A stretch of 64,000 bases of DNA from Puniceicoccaceae bacterium Marseille-Q1082 (lineage in GTDB: Bacteria; Verrucomicrobiota; Verrucomicrobiia; Opitutales; Intestinicryptomonadaceae), in the NCBI GenBank assembly GCA_904424815.1, contig CAJGBI010000001.1:327010-391009 (forward strand), given 5' to 3'. The notes below the pieces were generated by a model, which saw nothing but the letters and a program-made list of their open reading frames with translations, did no database searches and was not told where the DNA came from. This document shows, one piece after another, positions 33,320 to 43,100 of the stretch. The translations under genes and the position numbers were made by a program. How positions within the stretch are numbered: position 1 is the first letter of the stretch; every line of letters begins with the position of its first letter.

Positions 33320-34771
33320 ATGGAGGAAAGTTTTATGCCAAAGAAAACCGCGGGTCGCCGTAAGGGCGGCGCCGCGGCTTTTCAATCCGACGAGCGGACC
33401 GCCGTTTTGGGGCGGGATCTGCCGCATAATACCGACGCCGAGGAGGGCGTTCTCGCGAGCATCCTGCGCGACACTTCAAGCGACGTCATAACCGCCTGCA
33501 TATCCTCAAAAATCCGCGAGGACTACTTTTTCAAGCCGGCCCACCGAATCATGTATTCGGCGATGCTGGCGCTCTACAACCAGAAGCGCGAAATCGACGA
33601 AATCGTGCTCGCAGAGTACCTGAATTCCCGCAACGCGCTCTCCGACGTCGGCGGAGTCGTGGAGATTAGCAGAATCGCGGGCCGAATAGAGACCCCCGCC
33701 CATTTTCAGGAGTGGCTGGGCATCATCCGCGAAAAGTACTTTTTGCGCACCCTTATCCGCGCGTGCTACGACGCCATTGAGGGCGCGTACCAGAACGAGG
33801 GCGGCATAGACTATTTCATAGAGGGGGTTGAGGAAAAAATCCTCGGCATATCGCAGGACAGGGTGGGGGACACCGTGCGGAAGGCCGACGAGCCCGACCA
33901 GGTCGACGCCGCCGTCGCGCGCATAAACTCCCTCATAAAAAACAAAGGGCAGATGATGGGCGTGCCCACGGGCTTCACGCAGCTCGACGAGCTCATGGGC
34001 GGCCTGCACCCGAACGAAATGATAGTAATCGCGGGGCGCCCGGGCACGGGCAAAACCTCGATCGCTCTGAATATAGCCGAGCGCGCGCTGTTTGGCGTCA
34101 ACCCCGTGCCGACTCTCATATTTTCCCTCGAGATGCTCGCCGAGCAGCTCCACCAGCGCATAATAGCCTCCCGCGCGCGCATAGACCAGCACGCCCTCAG
34201 CCGCGGAATGCTCAAAAAGGAGTCCATAGCCGACATCAACGCCACTGCAAAGGAGCTCAAAAACGCCCCGCTCTGGATAGACGACACCGCAGGCATATCA
34301 ATTCTCGAAATGCGCGCCAAGGCCCGGCGCCTCAACCAGCAGCTCGGCGGAAAGCTCGGGCTCGTTGTGGTGGACTACCTCCAGCTCTTGCGCGGCAGCG
34401 ACCCGAACCTCCCGAGAGAGCAGGAGGTGGCTGAAATTTCGCGCGGAATGAAGGCGATGTCGAAAGAGCTCCGCGCTCCGGTGATAGTGCTCGCGCAGCT
34501 CAACCGCGACTCCGAAAAGGAGACCCGCGCCCCGCGCGCGAGCGACCTTCGCGAATCCGGCTCCATAGAGCAGGACGCCGACGCCATTTTACTATTGAGT
34601 AGGCAGAGAAAATCTGCCAGTGATGACGAAGCCACTTCAAACTCGCAATGGCTGATTCGGGCGGAGCTGGCAAAGCAGCGAAACGGCCCCACGGGGGTCG
34701 CGACCTTGCTTTTCAACAGAAACTACACCCGCTACGAGAACTATTCCCTCAGAGACGATGTCAATATTTAG
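33320..34771 (+). CDS. dnaB: Replicative DNA helicase DnaB
   Basis: The 483-residue protein has the DnaB N-terminal domain (LPHNTDAEEGVLASILRD) and the RecA-like motor with Walker A GRPGTGKT at residues 239-246 and Walker B VVVDYLQLL. The arginine-finger region and the DLRESGSIEQDADAI motif are present. No intein is seen. The start may be 33320 or ATG 33335. It overlaps bamA by 14 bases. Confidence 0.96.
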   Translation: MEESFMPKKTAGRRKGGAAAFQSDERTAVLGRDLPHNTDAEEGVLASILRDTSSDVITACISSKIREDYFFKPAHRIMYSAMLALYNQKREIDEIVLAEYLNSRNALSDVGGVVEISRIAGRIETPAHFQEWLGIIREKYFLRTLIRACYDAIEGAYQNEGGIDYFIEGVEEKILGISQDRVGDTVRKADEPDQVDAAVARINSLIKNKGQMMGVPTGFTQLDELMGGLHPNEMIVIAGRPGTGKTSIALNIAERALFGVNPVPTLIFSLEMLAEQLHQRIIASRARIDQHALSRGMLKKESIADINATAKELKNAPLWIDDTAGISILEMRAKARRLNQQLGGKLGLVVVDYLQLLRGSDPNLPREQEVAEISRGMKAMSKELRAPVIVLAQLNRDSEKETRAPRASDLRESGSIEQDADAILLLSRQRKSASDDEATSNSQWLIRAELAKQRNGPTGVATLLFNRNYTRYENYSLRDDVNI

Positions 34772-37259
34772 AAGATTTTACACTTTCGCGGGGCGCCGCG
34801 CTCATGCGTCGCGCCGCGTCTGGGCGGGGATCGCGGCGCTTTTTGCGACCTCGGCCGCTTCGGTTTGCGCGCAGCAGGGCGCGTTTGCCGGCTTCGGAGC
34901 CGCAGGCGGCATTCCGGACGAGCAGCGCACCGTAAACAATGTCAACGTCAATGTAGAGGGCAAGCAGAGCGTCTCCAAAGAGGCGGTATACGCCCACATT
35001 CGCCTGCGCAAGGGCATGAAATTCGACCAGCGCGCCCTCGACCAGTCCATACGCTCGATATACTCCACCGGCCTCTACGATTTCGTTGACGCGAAGAGGA
35101 GCGTCGATTCCGCCGGCAACCTCGACATAGATTTCACCGTAATTCCCAAGTACAGGGTTTCGCAGGTGGCGTTCAGCGGGAACAGCACCTTTTCGGGCGC
35201 GAGGCTTCAAAAGGAAATAGACACTTACGCGGGCTCGCCGCTCAGCGAAGTCGGCGTCAAGCGCGACGCCGACAAAATCAAGGCCTACTACCAGAAGAAG
35301 GGCTATTCGCTAGCGAAAGTATCCTATTCCATCGAGCGCAACGATGAGGAGGGCGCGGGCGCCGTGATTTTTGAAATCGACGAGGGCGGCGACATAGAAA
35401 TCCAGAACATAATTTTCAAGGGCGACCCGCGCGTCGAAAAGCAGTACGGCTTCTGGGGGAAGATAGGCCGCTTTCTCTTCGGCGAGGATTCCAAGGATTT
35501 CGACTCAGTGGATTTGCTCTCGGAGATGAAGACCGACACGTGGATTCCGATAATATCGCACCTCACCGACAACGGCAGGTTCAAGGAGGACGAATTTCAG
35601 GCGGACATCGAAAAGCTGCGCAAATTCTACCGCGACCACGGGTATCTCGACGTCGAGATAGACGATTCCAAAATAAAATTTGAATTTCCCGACGCAGACT
35701 CGCCGGGCGACATGGACATCGTGATAGACATCGTGCCCAACCACCAGTACAAGGTAGGCAAGGTTTCGTTCAAGGGCAATACGATAAAGGGCTTTTCCGA
35801 CGAGGAGCTGATGAAGTTCGTGGAATATTTCGACCTCACGGAAGGCAACGTGTTTTCGCCCTCGCAGGTGGACAAGCTCATAGAGCAGATACGCGAGTAC
35901 TACGGGCAGTACGGGTATGTTGACACCATAGTGAGGGTTTTGCGCCGCCCGAACGTCAAGACCGGCGACATCGACATCGTAATCGACGTCATCGAGAGCA
36001 AGATGTTCTACCTCGAATCCATAAACATTCAGGGCAACAGCAAGACCAAGAGCGAGGTCATAATAAGGGAGCTCGCGCTCGAGCCCGGCGAGGTCTTCGA
36101 CCTTCACAGGATGAAAATCTCCGAAAACCGCCTCAAAGAGACCCGCTTTTTCGACGAGGTCACTCTGTCGCCCGAGGAGACAAATATCCCCCAGCGCAAA
36201 AACCTGAAAATCGCGGTCAAGGAGGGGCGCACCGGCAACCTCACTTTCGGCGCGGGTTTCAGCACCGTCGAGAGCCTTGTGGCCACCGTCGAAATAACTC
36301 AGGGCAATTTTGACTACTCCAACTACAAGAGCTACTTCCAGGGCGCGGGCCAGAAGTTCCGAATCCGCGGCACGATAGGCTTGGAGTCCAACCAGATAAT
36401 AATAAGCTTTGAAGAGCCGTGGGTTTTCAACCGCGAGCTCGCCTACGGCATAGACTTGTACCGCACCGATTCGGACTACTATTCGGACTATTATTCCGAA
36501 ATGCGCCTCGGCGTCACCAACTTCCTGCGCAAGCGCATATACGAACAGATCGAGGCGAGGCTCGCGTACAAGCTCGAGCTCGTGGACATTTACAATGTCG
36601 ACCGGAGAATCCGCGGCAACGTCATACCCGAAAGCGACATCGGCACGCGCTCCATATCGCAGGTCAGCCTCTCGTTCCTGCGCGACACCCGCGACAGCTA
36701 CATGGTTCCCACGCGCGGCACGAGGCTCGAGCTCATTCAGGACATCGCCGGCGGCCCGCTCATGGGGCAGACAAACCTCTACCGCATAGAGGCGCGCGCG
36801 GGCTGGTGGGTTCCCACTTTCGATTTCGGCAAGCAGGTGTTTTCCATCGTCGGCAGGACGGGGTCGGTGCAGGGGTACGGCGGCAAGGAAGTTCCGTACT
36901 TCGAGAGGTTCTTCCTCGGCGGCGGCTACAATATGCGCGGCTTCAAGTACAGGAAAGTCGGCAAGCTCGACCCGACGACGGAAGAGCCGCTCGGCGGCAA
37001 CACTTTCGCGTTCGCGTCCGCGGAGTATTCCATAGAGCTCTTCAATCCCGTGAGGTTCGCGGTATTCTACGACGTAGGCTTTGTCAACAGCGACTCGTGG
37101 GATTGGGACCCCTCCGACTATTGTTCCGACTTCGGCGTCGGCTTCCGCGTCCTGCTCATGGGGGCCCCCATGAGAATAGACCTCGGCTTCCCCCTCAAAG
37201 CCGGCGACCACAACGACGACGGAATGCAGTTCAATTTTTCTTTCGGAACCGTGTTTTAG
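34758..37259 (+). CDS. bamA: Outer-membrane protein assembly factor BamA
   Basis: The 833-residue protein has a long N-terminal export signal (cleavage probably near AASVCAQQG, residue ~38) and five POTRA repeats from about residue 50 to 480 (pattern VxFxGNxxxxxxxL). A 16-strand-type beta barrel with the typical ending FSFGTVF follows. The RGF-like motif appears as MRGFKYR. It inserts beta-barrel proteins in the outer membrane and proves the diderm envelope. The skp-like gene follows, a usual pairing. Confidence 0.95.
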   Translation: MSIFRRFYTFAGRRAHASRRVWAGIAALFATSAASVCAQQGAFAGFGAAGGIPDEQRTVNNVNVNVEGKQSVSKEAVYAHIRLRKGMKFDQRALDQSIRSIYSTGLYDFVDAKRSVDSAGNLDIDFTVIPKYRVSQVAFSGNSTFSGARLQKEIDTYAGSPLSEVGVKRDADKIKAYYQKKGYSLAKVSYSIERNDEEGAGAVIFEIDEGGDIEIQNIIFKGDPRVEKQYGFWGKIGRFLFGEDSKDFDSVDLLSEMKTDTWIPIISHLTDNGRFKEDEFQADIEKLRKFYRDHGYLDVEIDDSKIKFEFPDADSPGDMDIVIDIVPNHQYKVGKVSFKGNTIKGFSDEELMKFVEYFDLTEGNVFSPSQVDKLIEQIREYYGQYGYVDTIVRVLRRPNVKTGDIDIVIDVIESKMFYLESINIQGNSKTKSEVIIRELALEPGEVFDLHRMKISENRLKETRFFDEVTLSPEETNIPQRKNLKIAVKEGRTGNLTFGAGFSTVESLVATVEITQGNFDYSNYKSYFQGAGQKFRIRGTIGLESNQIIISFEEPWVFNRELAYGIDLYRTDSDYYSDYYSEMRLGVTNFLRKRIYEQIEARLAYKLELVDIYNVDRRIRGNVIPESDIGTRSISQVSLSFLRDTRDSYMVPTRGTRLELIQDIAGGPLMGQTNLYRIEARAGWWVPTFDFGKQVFSIVGRTGSVQGYGGKEVPYFERFFLGGGYNMRGFKYRKVGKLDPTTEEPLGGNTFAFASAEYSIELFNPVRFAVFYDVGFVNSDSWDWDPSDYCSDFGVGFRVLLMGAPMRIDLGFPLKAGDHNDDGMQFNFSFGTVF

Positions 37260-37326
37260 AAAAAACCTGAAATTTGCCTGAACATTTCTTCCGAAATTTC
37301 GACTAATAGACAAAATAACCAAAAAT

Positions 37327-37875
37327 ATGAAAAAAGTATCGATTATTCTCGCCGGCATATTCGCCGCAACAATGCTCCACGCCGCGACCAATATTTACGT
37401 CGTCAACATGAGCGAAGTGTACTCCAACTACTACAAGGCAAAGGAGGCCGCCGCGCAGATAAAGACTTCCGTAGACGCGACGAACGCCGAGCTCGAAAAG
37501 ATGAACAAGGAGCGCCAGGATTTGATGAAGAAAATCCAGGATGTCCAGACGAAGGCGCAGAATCCCGCGCTCGCGGAGGACGCCAAGCGCAAGATAGTCG
37601 AAACCGAGGCCCAGCCGCTTCTCGTGCAAATCCGCCAGATCGAGCAGAACATGGAGAACATGCGCCGCACTACCGCGCAGAAGCTTCAGGAAAACGCAGC
37701 CGGAATCCGCAAAGTCCACATGCAGGAAATTTCGGAAATCATAAAGACCGTCGCGAAGGAAAAGAACGCCGACTTTATTGTGGAAAAGAGCGTCTGCTAT
37801 TTCTCCAAGCCCGAAGTCGACATCACGCAGGACGTGATAAAGGCGGTCAACGCCACGGCTCCCGCGGCGAAGTGA
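37327..37875 (+). CDS. skp: OmpH/Skp-family periplasmic chaperone
   Basis: The 182-residue product has a signal peptide (MKKVSIILAGIFAATMLHA) followed by a long charged coiled-coil (residues ~35-120), as in Skp, which shields unfolded outer-membrane proteins on the way to BamA. The position right after bamA supports this. A 10-bp hairpin without T run (37891-37913) follows the gene. Confidence 0.85.
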   Translation: MKKVSIILAGIFAATMLHAATNIYVVNMSEVYSNYYKAKEAAAQIKTSVDATNAELEKMNKERQDLMKKIQDVQTKAQNPALAEDAKRKIVETEAQPLLVQIRQIEQNMENMRRTTAQKLQENAAGIRKVHMQEISEIIKTVAKEKNADFIVEKSVCYFSKPEVDITQDVIKAVNATAPAAK

Positions 37876-38144
37876 TTGCCGCCGCTCTCCGAAAGCCCGC
37901 GCCGCGGGCTTTCGCCGTCTCGGGCGGGAGCGGCTATGCGGGCGGCTCTCTTTCGGATGGAGCTGCCCGCGCGGCGGGGCGGCGTTTTCGCCTCCTTTGC
38001 CGGGCGGGCAAGACCTTTGAACTTGCGCCGCCTATTGCTTTTCCGGCATCCGCCGCGCCCTTGAATTTTTCGGCGCCGCTCCGATTTTTTCTCCGCCCGC
38101 GCGTTTTGCGGCGTGCCGTCCGTCTTTGCTTTCCGCCTCACCGA

Positions 38145-38360
38145 ATGAAAAAATACGCAAATATTGCAATAGACATAGCCGCCTCGGCAATAATTCCGGG
38201 GTTCGGCCTTTTTTTGCAGAAGAGGTGGGGCGAGGCCGCGGCGTTTTTCTTTTCGTCCGTGCTCGCGTTTTTGATAATGGCGCCCGCGGCGTACTTCATA
38301 TGGATTTGCGGAATCTACTATACCGCGCGCGGGGCTCCGGAAAATCCGCATGTCCGGTAG
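38145..38360 (+). CDS. Small membrane protein of unknown function
   Basis: The 71-residue product has two hydrophobic segments (IAIDIAASAIIPGFGLFL and AAFFFSSVLAFLIMAPAAYFIW) and ends in a short hydrophilic tail. The ATG at 38145 gives a hydrophobic N-terminus; longer upstream reading is Arg-rich non-coding translation. It resembles small tandem-helix proteins of the TM2/DUF5683 sort, but the family is not certain. The 269 bases between skp and this gene hold only the hairpin at 37891-37913. Confidence 0.6.
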   Translation: MKKYANIAIDIAASAIIPGFGLFLQKRWGEAAAFFFSSVLAFLIMAPAAYFIWICGIYYTARGAPENPHVR

Positions 38361-38449
38361 TTCGGCGTTCCCGTCCGGCCGCGTCCTGCGGCGCGCTGGG
38401 CGCTTCTTTTTTGTTGCAGGGGGCGGATAATTGATATTGTTTTTTTCTT

Positions 38450-39190
38450 ATGGAATTTCAGGACGGCACATCGTTCATAAAGACGCAAAATCTCGTAAAG
38501 CAGTATGGCAGGCGGCGGGTCGTCAAGGGCGTTAACATGGAGTTGCGCGCGGGCGAAATCGTGGGGTTGTTGGGCCCCAACGGCGCCGGAAAGACGACGA
38601 GCTTTTACATGATTGTGGGCCTCGTGCCAGCCACTGAGGGCAAGGTGTTTCTCGACGGCGCGGACATCACGGAGGTTCCGATGTACAAGCGGGCCCGCAT
38701 GGGAATAGGCTATCTGCCGCAGGAGGCGTCGGTTTTCAGGAAGCTCACCGTGCGCCAGAACATACTTGCGGTTGCCGAATACCTTCCGATACCGAAGGGC
38801 GAACTCAAAGATTTCGTGCAGTCGATGCTCGAGGAGCTCAACCTCAGCCACCTTGCCGACCAGCCGGCGTTCACCCTCTCGGGCGGCGAGCGCAGGAGGC
38901 TCGAAATCACGCGCGCTCTCACCGCGCGCCCGAAGTTCCTGCTGATGGACGAGCCTTTCAGCGGCGTGGACCCCATAAGCGTCGCGGAGGTGCAGGATAT
39001 CATCAGGGGGTTAAAATCCAAGAATATCGGCGTCTTGATAACCGACCACAACGTGCGCGAAACCCTGAGCATAGTGGACCGCGCCTATCTGATACACGAC
39101 GGCAAGGTGCTCTGCGAGGGAACGAGCGATTTCCTCGTGAACGACGAGCAGAGCCGCAAATTTTATTTGGGCGAAAACTTTTCAATGTAG
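38450..39190 (+). CDS. lptB: Lipopolysaccharide export ABC ATPase LptB
   Basis: The 246-residue ATPase drives LPS transport with LptFG. Walker A GPNGAGKTT begins at residue 42; the signature LSGGERRRLE and Walker B LLMDEPFSGVDPIS match LptB closely. The C-terminal GTSDFLVNDEQSRKFYLGENF is also typical. The usual neighbour rpoN is absent here; hprK follows directly. Confidence 0.95.
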   Translation: MEFQDGTSFIKTQNLVKQYGRRRVVKGVNMELRAGEIVGLLGPNGAGKTTSFYMIVGLVPATEGKVFLDGADITEVPMYKRARMGIGYLPQEASVFRKLTVRQNILAVAEYLPIPKGELKDFVQSMLEELNLSHLADQPAFTLSGGERRRLEITRALTARPKFLLMDEPFSGVDPISVAEVQDIIRGLKSKNIGVLITDHNVRETLSIVDRAYLIHDGKVLCEGTSDFLVNDEQSRKFYLGENFSM

Positions 39191-39213
39191 CCCGCCCGCA
39201 GGAGAACGCCAAA

Positions 39214-40185
39214 ATGTCCATTCGAGGCAACAGCATAAAAGTGGTGGAGGAAATCTCCGTCAGAAAGTTTTTCGACTTCTTCAAGGATTCTATCGACCTC
39301 GAGCTCATTTCCGGTTCCGACGGTTTCGACAGGATGATACTGGAGCCCACCATCAACCGTCCGGCCCTCGCCATCACCGGCTATTACAAGAATTTCGCGT
39401 CCAGCCGCATCCAGCTCTTCGGCGCGGGAGAAATGGCGTATATGCGCGATTTGCCCGACGACCGCCAGTCCGCCGTGATGGAGGAAATGATCGCCCACGA
39501 AATACCGTGCATAGTGATTTCCCGCAATCTTGCGCCCACCAAGCCGATGCTCGACGCCGTGCGCCGCCACAGGATACCGCTCATGCGCACGCGCATGAAG
39601 TCCAAGGAGTTTTCGGCGGAAGTCCTCGTGCGGCTCGACAGAATGTTTGCTCCGAGGATGTCGCTGCACGGCACGCTGCTCGACATCAAGGGAATCGGCA
39701 CCCTCATCCGCGGCGACAGCGGAATCGGCAAGAGCGAGTGCGCGCTCGCGCTCATAGACCACGGGCATTCGCTCGTCGCCGACGACCTCGTTTACTGCCA
39801 GAAAATCAGCGACGAAATAGTTCTCGGCAAGGGCAACGAGCTCAACCGCGGATACATGGAGTGCCGCGGAATCGGCATAATAAACGTCGCCGAGCTTTTC
39901 GGCATACGCTGCGTCAGGCTCGAGAAGTCCATAGACATGATAGTCACGTTCGTCGAGTGGCAGCCTGGGGTTGTCGAAGACAGGACGGGGCTCGACAAAA
40001 ATTATTTCGACGTGCTCGGGGTGCAGATTCCCCATTTTATAATACCCGTGCGCCCCGGGCGCGACATGGCGCGCCTCGTGGAGGTAGCCGCGATGGTCCA
40101 GGCCCTGCGCCAGATGGGGCACGACGGAGCGAAGGCCTTTAACGACAGGCTGATCGCGCACATGAAATCCGAAATGGAAAAGTAG
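39214..40185 (+). CDS. hprK: HPr kinase/phosphorylase
   Basis: The 323-residue enzyme phosphorylates Ser46-type sites on HPr proteins. It has the P-loop GDSGIGKS at residues 167-174, followed by ECALALIDHGHSLVADDLV, and the C-terminal signature of the family. In Gram-negative bacteria without a full sugar PTS, HprK is thought to act in regulation. No ptsH/ptsI gene is visible in the window. It follows lptB by 23 bases. Confidence 0.93.
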   Translation: MSIRGNSIKVVEEISVRKFFDFFKDSIDLELISGSDGFDRMILEPTINRPALAITGYYKNFASSRIQLFGAGEMAYMRDLPDDRQSAVMEEMIAHEIPCIVISRNLAPTKPMLDAVRRHRIPLMRTRMKSKEFSAEVLVRLDRMFAPRMSLHGTLLDIKGIGTLIRGDSGIGKSECALALIDHGHSLVADDLVYCQKISDEIVLGKGNELNRGYMECRGIGIINVAELFGIRCVRLEKSIDMIVTFVEWQPGVVEDRTGLDKNYFDVLGVQIPHFIIPVRPGRDMARLVEVAAMVQALRQMGHDGAKAFNDRLIAHMKSEMEK

Positions 40186-40194
40186 ACTTTTGCA

Positions 40195-43100
40195 ATGCCT
40201 AAACTGCCTTTGTCCAAAAGCGGACTGAAACTCAAAAAACTCCTTGAAGAGAGGGTTGCGTTTCTCGACGGCGCGATGGGCACGCTCATCCAGCGCGAGA
40301 AGCTCGCGGAATCCGAATTCCGCCGCGGCCTTCCGGAGCTCGAATCAAACGCCCTGCCGCAGCTGGGGAACAACGACATACTGAACCTCACGCGCCCAGA
40401 CGTAATCGCGAAAATCAACCGCGCGTACTACGAGGCAGGCTCCGACATAGTGACTACCGGAACTTTCGGGGCGAACCTTTTGGTGCAGTCCGAATACGGG
40501 AACGGCGAGGAGCTCGTGCGCCGCATAAACGCCCGCGCCGTAGAAATCGCGCGGGAGGAAGCCGGCAGAGCCTCCGCAAAATTCGGGGGCAAGCCGCTGT
40601 TTGTCGCGGGCTCGATAGGGCCGATGAACAAGTCCGCGAGCATATCCTCCGACGTCGAGGACCCCGCCGCGCGCGCCGTGGATTTCGACTCGCTCGCGGC
40701 GGCTTACACCCCCCAGATGGAAGCTTTGTACGACGCGGGTGTCGACCTCTTTCTGATAGAGACCTCTTTTGACACGCTCAATGTCAAGGCCGCAATATAC
40801 GCGTATCTGACGCTCTGCGAAAAGTGGGGCGAGCGCCCGCCCGTCGGAATCAGCATGACGGTTTCCGACGCCTCGGGGAGGATTTTGAGCGGCCAGACGA
40901 TAGCCGCGTTTTACGCCTCGGTGCGCCACGCCGACCCCCTCTTTGTGGGGCTCAACTGCGCGCTCGGCGCGGACAAAATGCGCCCGTATGTCGAGGAGTT
41001 CGACAGGATTGCGGAGTGCTTCACGCACTGTTACCCCAACGCGGGGCTTCCGAACCCGTTTTCGGAATCCGGGTACGACGAGTCCCCCGAGGACACCGCT
41101 TCAAAGCTTGCGGTCTACGCGCGCGAGGGGCTGGTGAACGTGTTCGGCGGGTGCTGCGGCACGACTCCCGCGCACATAGAGGCGATAGTCCGCGAGTGCG
41201 GCAAATTCTCCCCGCGCAAGCCGCGCCCTCGTTCCCGCGATTTGGTTTTGGCGGGGCTCGAGCCATTCGCCATGCCAGAGCGCGGCGCGCCATTCGCCTT
41301 TGTGGGCGAGCGCACTAATGTCATGGGCTCTCTCGCCTTCCGCAAGATGGTAAAGGAGGGCAGGTTTTCCGACGCCCTATCCGTCGCGCGCGGGCAGGTG
41401 GAAAACGGCGCGAATCTGATAGACGTGAATTTCGACGAGGGAATGCTCGATTCCGCGGCGTGCATGAGGCGTTTTCTCAACCTCATAGGCTCGGAGCCCG
41501 AAATCGCGCGGGTGGGTACGATGATAGATTCGTCCGACTGGAACACGATAGTTGCGGGTCTCAAATGCGTGCAGGGAAAGCCCGTCGTGAACTCCATAAG
41601 CCTGAAAGCAGGCGAGGGGGAATTTTTGGCGCATGCGGCGGAAATCCGCAAGTTCGGCGCGGCTGCGGTCGTAATGGCATTCGACGAGCAGGGGCAGGCA
41701 ACGACGCTGGAAAGGCGCGTCGGGATATGCCAAAGGGCGTACCGCCTGCTCGTCGAAAAGGCGGATTTCAATCCGGAGGACATAATTTTCGACGCCAACG
41801 TCCTGACCGTGGCTACGGGAATGCCCGAGCACAACTCCTACGGGGCGGACTTCATAGAGGCCGTCCGCCGGATAAAGGCCTCATGCTCTCTCGCGCGGAC
41901 GAGCGCGGGGGTCAGCAACATAAGCTTTGCGCTGCGCGGCAACAATGCCGTTAGGGAGGCGATGCACAGCGTTTTCCTCTACCACGCGCGCGCGGCTGGC
42001 CTTGACATGGGGATAGTCAACGCCGGAATGCTCGCGCCATACGACGACATCGAGCCCCGCCTGCGCAGCGCCGTCGAGGATGTGATTTTAAATTCCGATC
42101 CCGGGGCTACGGAGAGGCTTCTGGAAATCGCGGGCGACTACAAAAAGGACGCCGCCGGAGGCAGGCGGGAGCATTCCGACTGGGATTCGCTCTCATGGGA
42201 CGACAGGCTGCTGCGCATATTCCTCAAAGGCGAGGAGGAAAGGGCGGAGGAGGTGGCAATGCACTTTTACGGCGAGCTCAAAGACGCGCTCGCGGTGATT
42301 GAAAAGCCGCTGATGTCCGCCATGCGCAGGGTAGGCGAGCTGTTCGGGGCGGGCAAAATGTTCCTGCCGCAGGTCGTCAAGAGCGCGCGCGTGATGAAGC
42401 GCGCTGTCGCCGCCCTCGAGCCCTACATGCCCAAAGGGGCGTCGGCAACGGGCCCGAAAGTTGTTCTGGCCACCGTCAAGGGAGACGTTCACGACATCGG
42501 CAAAAACATCGTTTCCGTGGTGCTTTCCTGCAACGGCTTCCGCGTTGAGGATCTCGGGGTGATGGTCGAGCCGGAGCGCATAGTCGAGGCCGCGCGCGGC
42601 GCCGCGGTGGTAGGGCTGAGCGGCCTGATAACTCCGTCCCTCGACGAGATGGCGCGCGTCGTTCAAATGCTTGAGCGCGAGGGGCTGCGCGTGCCCGTTA
42701 TGGTCGGCGGCGCCACCACGAGCGACCTTCACGCGGCGGTGAAGCTCGCGCCGCTCTATTCCGGCGCGGTCGTGCGCGTCGAGGACGCCGGTTTGTCGGC
42801 GGGCGTGTGCTCGTCTTTGGCATCTGCGGCGTCAAAGAAGATTTTCGAGGCGGAGGTCGCGGCGAAGTACGGCAAAATCCGCGCCGAATTTGAAAAAGAG
42901 TCCGCGGAACGCGCGGAAAAGGGAAAGCTTCTGCCGTATTCGGAGGCCGTCTCAAAGCCTTTCAAATGCGCTTTCGCGGGCGCCGAAAAAATGCCGGAAC
43001 TCGGCGCCGGAACGGTTTCGGCGGACTTTAAAAACCTCGATATGCCCTGGCACATGTATTTGCGCGCATGGAATGTCGGCGGCGCCAAGCTCCCCGTCGA

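Noticed and set aside
35505-37391. 628-codon open frame opposite bamA.
   Set aside because: Shadow of the bamA reading frame; composition typical of antisense GC-rich frames.
40186-40194. Cobalamin riboswitch upstream of metH.
   Set aside because: Only 9 bases separate hprK and metH, far too short for a riboswitch.
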